NCBI RefSeq assembly: GCF_036417845.1
Contig: NC_089978.1
Span: forward strand, 136,332,288-136,396,287
From: Apteryx mantelli
Taxonomy: Eukaryota; Chordata; Aves; Apterygiformes; Apterygidae
Direction: 5' to 3'
DNA length: 64,000 bases
Of the stretch, positions 60,601 to 64,000 are shown piece after piece. How positions within the stretch are numbered: the first letter of the stretch is position 1; each line of letters starts with the position of its first letter. Position numbers and translations under genes: made by a program. A model generated the notes under the pieces. That model was given only the letters and a program-made list of their open reading frames with translations. It was not told where the DNA came from and did not search any database.

Positions 60601-62321
60601 TATCCTCAGACCCTCTATTTGGAGTGACTCAAATTTCTTTCCTGATGCCAGCATCCTTCAAATGTTTAGAGGCTGTTCCTGTGGCAGCTCTTCCTTCAGT
60701 TAACATGTTTTCAAGCCCTTTTGTGGCCTCACTCACCATGTCCCAGCCACACCTCATCTGCCTGCTGTTGGCAGAGTTACTCTCTGTGGGCACAGCAAGT
60801 TCCCTAGACAAGAGCATTCACTGTGTTCTGTGATGGTCCCTCTCATCCTTGCACTTTCTCTGCACAATGTGATTATAAGCTGACCCCCCAGGTACCTGTG
60901 CCAGCCTCCAGAAGAGAGGCCTCTACATAGAGCTTGCTGTCTTCCTCACTGTGTGCCAGGTTAAAGACTGTCATGCTTACAGAAGTGGTGAAGCAGCCCT
61001 TGCTCGCTGTCTGTAATGGAAAGTGGTAGATGTTATTTGAAGCTGGTGAGAAGAGAATGTGTTACAAGTACACCATATTAGTCATTCTGTCATAACTGTT
61101 GATTGCAACAAGTTATAATGCAGCCCCAGAGTCTAGTCTTAGCCTGATTTAGGATGCTGAAATTAGCAATGTATAGAGAATTTTTTTTCCTATGTGTCCT
61201 AAGACTCATTTTCTCTCTTCCCTCCCAAATATATATATAAACTTTATACTATATGTGTGCATGTATATATATGTATGTATATGTGTATATATATACATGC
61301 ACACATATATATGTGTGTATATACACACACATATATATTCAATATCTATAGTTCATATTTTTCAATATATGTAATGAAAAAATATGTATTATCCACTTTT
61401 ATATACATATATATATATAATTCATATTGCTAAGTATAAAACAAATCATGTATCACACAATGTTGTTAACTTTCCAGCTTCCATAGAAAATTGGAAACTT
61501 CACTAACTGGATCACAGAGCAAATATAGCTGTATTTTAAGAATTCTAGCAATGAGAACTGCAGAATCAAATGAATATTCAAAATAACTAATCAGCTCCAG
61601 AAGTAGAAGATTACAATCACCGTAACAGGTCATAATGACAAAGCATAAAAAGTTTCCAGTCATATTGTAGAAGTGAAGAACCCAGCTATGAAATGCTTTT
61701 TTAGAGATAGAAAGGCAGAAATAAGATATAAAAATGACTGTGTGATCTGGTTGTGGAATTAATCATGTCTCCACCATACATTAGCATCCTAGTGCAGCTC
61801 CAGCATGGATTCACCTTAACAGGGTATTTTTGCACCTGTGAAAGTTCTAATTGTTGTTTCTTACACTGTATCAATTCACGGCTAGTTATGCTTCTTTCCA
61901 GATAAAACATAACTTTAGGGTTTTTCTGTGGAATTCCTCTTTTCCATTCTCTATCATTGTAAACAAAGTTTAAAAAGAAGAACTTTTATAGGTAAAGCTT
62001 GTCAGCTGATCTGGGCAACATCAATTGCATTAATTGAATAAATCAATTAATTATTAGTCTACAAATACACTACAGAGGTTGGCAAACCTTGGCTAAATAT
62101 CCCACAGTGAATAATTGGGTTGCAGTCTATTCTGTTTCTCTAATCCCTTGACACATTCTTCTTTGTGGTGCTCCTCCATTACCCCTGTATCTTCCAGAAT
62201 CTTACTCACCGGTCCACTATACTCCCTACAGATATCTTTGCTGGCATTTTGAGGACGCCTCCTCACTTTCTGGCACAATGTGACCTGCATGGTCCCTTGC
62301 ACTGCTTTCCCATAGTGATAC
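45561..62321 (-). CDS. A2ML1: Gene 3: A2ML1-like protease inhibitor, exons 8-35 (5' end outside window)
   Basis: Twenty-eight exons (3,573 nt) run from MG3 to the stop: MG3-MG6 (exons 8-15), bait (16-18), MG7/CUB (19-23), thioester domain (24-30, GCGEQ in exon 24) and receptor-binding domain (31-35, ending DYSAVCS). It is the closest of the three to A2ML1: exon 12 [20 protein letters not shown] against NAYLHLRPFYSTTRSFLGIH, and exon 22 [16 protein letters not shown]. The product would be a secreted broad-range protease trap. Exon 16 carries a -1 frameshift with TGA at 57138-57136, which an internal in-frame donor could bypass. Intron 24 is GC-AG. Exons 1-7 must lie beyond 64000; I searched 62322-64000 for exon 7 (VLPKF..VCG) and did not find it. 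Symbol by similarity only; one-to-one orthology is not shown. Confidence 0.9.
45742..45844 (-). CDS. Gene 3 exon 34: receptor-binding domain
   Basis: 103 nt. [20 protein letters not shown] then [13 protein letters not shown]. Acceptor CACAAG, donor GTTGGT. Confidence 0.94.
46132..46200 (-). CDS. Gene 3 exon 33: receptor-binding domain
   Basis: 69 nt. [20 protein letters not shown] then LEK, the counterpart of A2M SSNHVLIYLDK. Acceptor TCCCAG, donor GTAAAT. Confidence 0.93.
46901..46991 (-). CDS. Gene 3 exon 32: receptor-binding domain
   Basis: 91 nt. [20 protein letters not shown] then [10 protein letters not shown]. Acceptor CCTCAG, donor GTAAGG. Confidence 0.95.
47287..47411 (-). CDS. Gene 3 exon 31
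   Basis: 125 nt, intact where gene 2 has [40 protein letters not shown]; phase 2 at AG|GTGACC joins exon 32 as SYAGSR. Confidence 0.9.
47513..47725 (-). CDS. Gene 3 exon 30
   Basis: 213 nt. [43 protein letters not shown]. Acceptor CTCTAG, donor GTAAGG. Confidence 0.95.
47863..48077 (-). CDS. Gene 3 exon 29: thioester domain
   Basis: 215 nt. [51 protein letters not shown]. Acceptor CCCCAG, donor GTAACA. Confidence 0.95.
48544..48706 (-). CDS. Gene 3 exon 28
   Basis: 163 nt. [47 protein letters not shown]. Ends phase 1 at TCAG|GTGCTG, a poor donor beyond the GT. Supplies the reference frame for the gene 2 deletion. Confidence 0.92.
49096..49170 (-). CDS. Gene 3 exon 27
   Basis: 75 nt. [20 protein letters not shown] then GQPLK, matching A2M GGVEDEVTLSAYITIALLEI. 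Canonical sites. Confidence 0.95.
49505..49661 (-). CDS. Gene 3 exon 26: thioester domain
   Basis: 157 nt. [41 protein letters not shown]2ML1 reads LTAFVTKCFGQAQKFIFID here. Acceptor TCCTAG, donor GTAAAT. Confidence 0.95.
50404..50485 (-). CDS. Gene 3 exon 25
   Basis: 82 nt. [26 protein letters not shown]. Acceptor CCCCAG, donor GTAAGC. Confidence 0.95.
50627..50803 (-). CDS. Gene 3 exon 24: thioester domain with GCGEQ; GC donor
   Basis: 177 nt. GCGEQ at 50747-50733 within [20 protein letters not shown]; then [20 protein letters not shown]. The 5' splice site is AATG|GCAAGT, a GC donor in otherwise perfect consensus; acceptor GGGTAG. Confidence 0.95.
51852..51935 (-). CDS. Gene 3 exon 23
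   Basis: 84 nt. [20 protein letters not shown] then RASISIL. Acceptor ATCAG, donor GTAAGT. Confidence 0.93.
52523..52577 (-). CDS. Gene 3 exon 22
   Basis: [18 protein letters not shown]. 55 nt against 52 in gene 2: no GT exists at the 52-nt position (G|GAGG), and the next GT three bases on (GAG|GTTTGT) preserves phase and adds one glycine. Confidence 0.88.
53107..53228 (-). CDS. Gene 3 exon 21
   Basis: 122 nt. [34 protein letters not shown]; matches A2M GRKDTVIKPLLVE at the end, but unusually basic (RRRH). Acceptor GGTAG, donor GTCAGT. Confidence 0.92.
53797..53923 (-). CDS. Gene 3 exon 20
   Basis: 127 nt. [20 protein letters not shown] then [11 protein letters not shown], matching A2ML1 SCLCADDAKTHHWNITAVKLG. 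Acceptor CCTCAG, donor GTATGG. Confidence 0.93.
54053..54278 (-). CDS. Gene 3 exon 19: post-bait / MG7
   Basis: 226 nt. [45 protein letters not shown]. Acceptor TCTCAG, donor GTGTGT. Confidence 0.95.
54993..55107 (-). CDS. Gene 3 exon 18: bait region and FPETWIW
   Basis: 115 nt. [20 protein letters not shown] then [17 protein letters not shown]. The bait offers several Arg/Lys and Gln sites, unlike the acidic bait of gene 2. Acceptor TTTCAG, donor GTGAGT; phases agree with exons 17 and 19. Confidence 0.92.
55918..56002 (-). CDS. Gene 3 exon 17: start of bait region
   Basis: 85 nt. [20 protein letters not shown] then RADRKPTMG, parallel to A2ML1 DVGLKILSNAKIKKPVDCSH. Acceptor TAACAG, donor GTGAGC. 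Confidence 0.94.
57092..57243 (-). CDS. Gene 3 exon 16: pre-bait, with -1 frameshift
   Basis: [20 protein letters not shown] opens in A2ML1-like frame, but the end QPDIFNLFR (compare QPDVYELLR in gene 2) is in another frame. Length is 152 nt where a multiple of 3 is needed. TGA falls at 57138-57136. An internal donor CCCAG|GTAGAA at 57196/57195 would give a 48-nt in-frame short form. Confidence 0.85.
57505..57654 (-). CDS. Gene 3 exon 15: MG6
   Basis: 150 nt. [20 protein letters not shown] then [10 protein letters not shown]2ML1 APGSLCALRAVDESVLLLRP. Acceptor CTCAAG, donor GTGAGT. Confidence 0.94.
57960..58105 (-). CDS. Gene 3 exon 14: MG6
   Basis: 146 nt. [45 protein letters not shown], very close to A2ML1 LKASFSLSLTFTSRLAPDPS. 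Canonical sites. Confidence 0.95.
58507..58570 (-). CDS. Gene 3 exon 13
   Basis: 64 nt. [20 protein letters not shown]; the A2ML1 counterpart is IGKGSLVMEGQKHL. Acceptor CCTCAG, donor GTAAGT. Confidence 0.92.
59237..59467 (-). CDS. Gene 3 exon 12: MG5
   Basis: 231 nt. [52 protein letters not shown]. Closest of the three genes to A2ML1 here. Acceptor TCTCAG, donor GTGAGT. Confidence 0.95.
59585..59672 (+). repeat. GC-rich dispersed repeat, copy D
   Basis: AGAGCTGTGTGGGGAACATA, then ACAGGGCAGGAGCTGGGGGC and ACTGGCAGACC. In intron 11 of gene 3; same family and orientation as copies A-C. Confidence 0.55.
59720..59887 (-). CDS. Gene 3 exon 11: MG4
   Basis: 168 nt. [40 protein letters not shown] then LVSLE. 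Acceptor TCAGCAG, donor GTAAAT. Confidence 0.93.
60424..60533 (-). CDS. Gene 3 exon 10: MG4
   Basis: 110 nt. [20 protein letters not shown] then [17 protein letters not shown]. Acceptor CAACAG, donor GTGATT. Confidence 0.92.
60896..61010 (-). CDS. Gene 3 exon 9: MG3 end
   Basis: 115 nt. [26 protein letters not shown], matching A2ML1 TDKTGCFSAPVDMATFDLIG. Acceptor TTACAG, donor GTACCT. Confidence 0.94.
61229..61430. repeat. AT/GT-rich simple repeat with perfect inverted repeat
   Basis: Mixed (AT)n, (GT)n and (CA)n tract in intron 8 of gene 3. It contains two perfect 23-nt arms, 61250-61272 and 61287-61309, separated by 14 nt. Confidence 0.9.
62210..62321 (-). CDS. Gene 3 exon 8: MG3
   Basis: 112 nt. 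[31 protein letters not shown] keeps both exon-8 cysteines. Acceptor CTTGCAG|G, donor GTGAGT. The most 5' exon of gene 3 found in the window. Confidence 0.93.
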
Positions 62322-64000
62322 CTGCAAGGAGAACACCAGAGGAGCAACCAAGCAGAGAGAAATGGAGAAAGATAATTGTTATGTGTTGTGCTGAGTCCAT
62401 TGCTATTCACAGGTGGCCTTCCTGATAAAAGTATCAATACAGTTAGTAAGCAGTCACAAACAAAATTACAACACATTGTACTCGGGGAGTTCAAAAGTCC
62501 TGCATCCAGCAGAGGGAGAAACAAAGCACCAACAGGAAAGGGTCCACATGCTCCAAAGCTCCCCCAGTTTTGGGTGCCTGCTGTCCTGGAAGTGCTAGCA
62601 GAAGCAGAGAGCTGACCCGAGTTGATGTATCCACATAGCACATAGCAGCACCCACTAGAGATACTAGCTCAGGTGTGAAAGCAGAAGAAAACAGTTTCTC
62701 TATAGACATCTATAGCAAGTGCATGGCATTGATAGAGCTTCATTATTTTCCCTGCTGGTGCTAGCCTTAGCAGAGCCAACTTAGGTGCCTCTGCCCTCAC
62801 AGTGGAGACACCCTATCCATCACCCAAATCAGAAGCCATATTTCACTGTCACACTGACTTCTTGGTCACTGTAATTCAGGAGACAGTGAGGCTAGTTGGC
62901 AGAGCCAGGGTGGAATTCATGCTCTAAGGTCTGAGGAGCTGTGACTTATTGGAACACCAGTTTTCCATGTGACAGTTAACAGGTGCTTTTAATTGCAGAA
63001 GTCTATGAACCTCTGCAGAAGTAGCTGCTGGAGTCTTGGGTACACCAGCCAGATCTGCAGCCTCCTTCCTCATTCGCAGGGGTTTGCCTGTGTTAAAAGC
63101 CAGATGATATGCTGGAGCTGTGTAACCTTGCAGCAAGAGCTGTGAAAAGCCTCATCAGGGCCTCCCCCACTTCACTACATTTAAACTCCAGACTTTGAGT
63201 TGCATTGTAGGTAAGCCTATGCCAGTCCATGTGCTTCACTGATCCTCACAGTGACTCACTGACTTGACCTCCTGGATTGACTCAGACCTGCTTCATCATT
63301 ATGGACTCATCTGGTGATCTGGACTCTTCTCTAACCCTGGGAGAACTTAGGCCTCAGGCCTAAGAAGCAGGTTCAGGCCTGCTCTACTTTTCTTGCTCAG
63401 GTACTGTAGGACTGCACCATTGTCAGTGAGGCCGTTTCTCCTGCCTGCCTTGCTGTCATGCTTGGCTCCTGTCTGGCCTTCCCTTATGGAGCAATGTGCC
63501 TTTACTGCTCCCTGATAGTATCAGTGGCAGGAAAACACCAATGGCCCACCCTGGGCATTAGGAGTGATATACTGTTTTCTACTAGAGCTTCATAGGATCT
63601 GAGTTTCCAGACAACCCAACCCAACCCCAAACAGGGCTCAGTTCAGACCCTTTTTCTGTTCAGAAAAAGCTTCCCAGAACATTCTCCTTTGTTTTTTGGT
63701 GCTTACACCTTCTGAGGACATCTTCCTTCACACCCTCATCTACTCAGTTTTTGCTAATGATTACAAAACTAAAGAAATCCACCCACTGCTCCTAAGAAGG
63801 TAATAAGTTCAGCAGCATTAAGTGAGAAGGAACAACTTAATCTTCCAAAGAAAACACAAGTTCCTGCTCCTTTACCTCAGCGGATCAGTCCAGTATCAGA
63901 CATGCATTTTACCGCACCTAAGGTCATTCAAGGCCAGCACACGGCTTCCAGAGCAGGGTATCTCTTGCCCAGGATGTCTCCCTGTAGCTAGCTGGTATCT
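62322..64000 (-). other. Intron 7 of gene 3 to the right edge
   Basis: No exon matching VLPKF..VCG was found on the - strand, so intron 7 is at least 1.7 kb. Nothing else recognised. Confidence 0.55.

Noticed and set aside
61229..61430. CRISPR-like or transposon terminal repeats
   Set aside because: The tract is simple AT/GT sequence; no target-site duplication or internal coding sequence was seen.
15692..62321. Ovostatin (OVST) identity for genes 2 and 3
   Set aside because: Both keep the Cys-Gln thioester (GCGEQ), which chicken ovostatin lacks, and exons 2, 12, 14 and 22 resemble A2ML1 more.

Overview
This is vertebrate nuclear DNA, most likely from a bird. The evidence is a 1-kb CR1 LINE of avian type at 30.77-31.80 kb, compact introns (mostly 0.2-2 kb) and sparse interspersed repeats. 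A turtle or crocodilian source is not excluded. There are no bacterial, viral or RNA genes. The window holds three multi-exon genes of the alpha-2-macroglobulin (A2M) family of thioester protease inhibitors, closest to alpha-2-macroglobulin-like 1 (A2ML1). Exon boundaries were placed by matching conserved A2M-family segments, splice sites and codon phase across the three paralogs.

Layout, left to right. Gene 1 is on the - strand: exons 1-15 (N-terminal half) lie at 1063-13706 and the rest runs off the left edge. Gene 2 is on the + strand and is complete: 35 coding exons at 15692-42722, about 1,468 codons. Gene 3 is on the - strand: exons 8-35 (C-terminal about 80%) lie at 45561-62321 and its 5' end runs off the right edge. 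Genes 1 and 2 are head-to-head with about 2.0 kb between start codons. Genes 2 and 3 are tail-to-tail with 2.8 kb between stop codons. Genes 2 and 3 keep the thioester motif GCGEQ, so neither is classical ovostatin, whose chicken form lacks the thioester.

The main finding is that all three copies carry lesions while nearly every exon stays open and in conserved phase. Gene 1 has lost the AG acceptor at exons 6 (AA) and 8 (GG). Gene 2 lacks an AG acceptor at exon 3, has a 1-nt deletion creating TAA in exon 28, and has an in-frame TGA in exon 31. Gene 3 has a -1 frameshift in exon 16. This looks like recent decay of a tandem inhibitor cluster, or a draft assembly with errors; reads or RNA-seq would separate these. 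I found no undescribed new system. Other observations include a GC-AG intron, a coordinated loss of one disulphide pair in gene 1, a perfect 23-bp inverted repeat, and a dispersed GC-rich repeat family.
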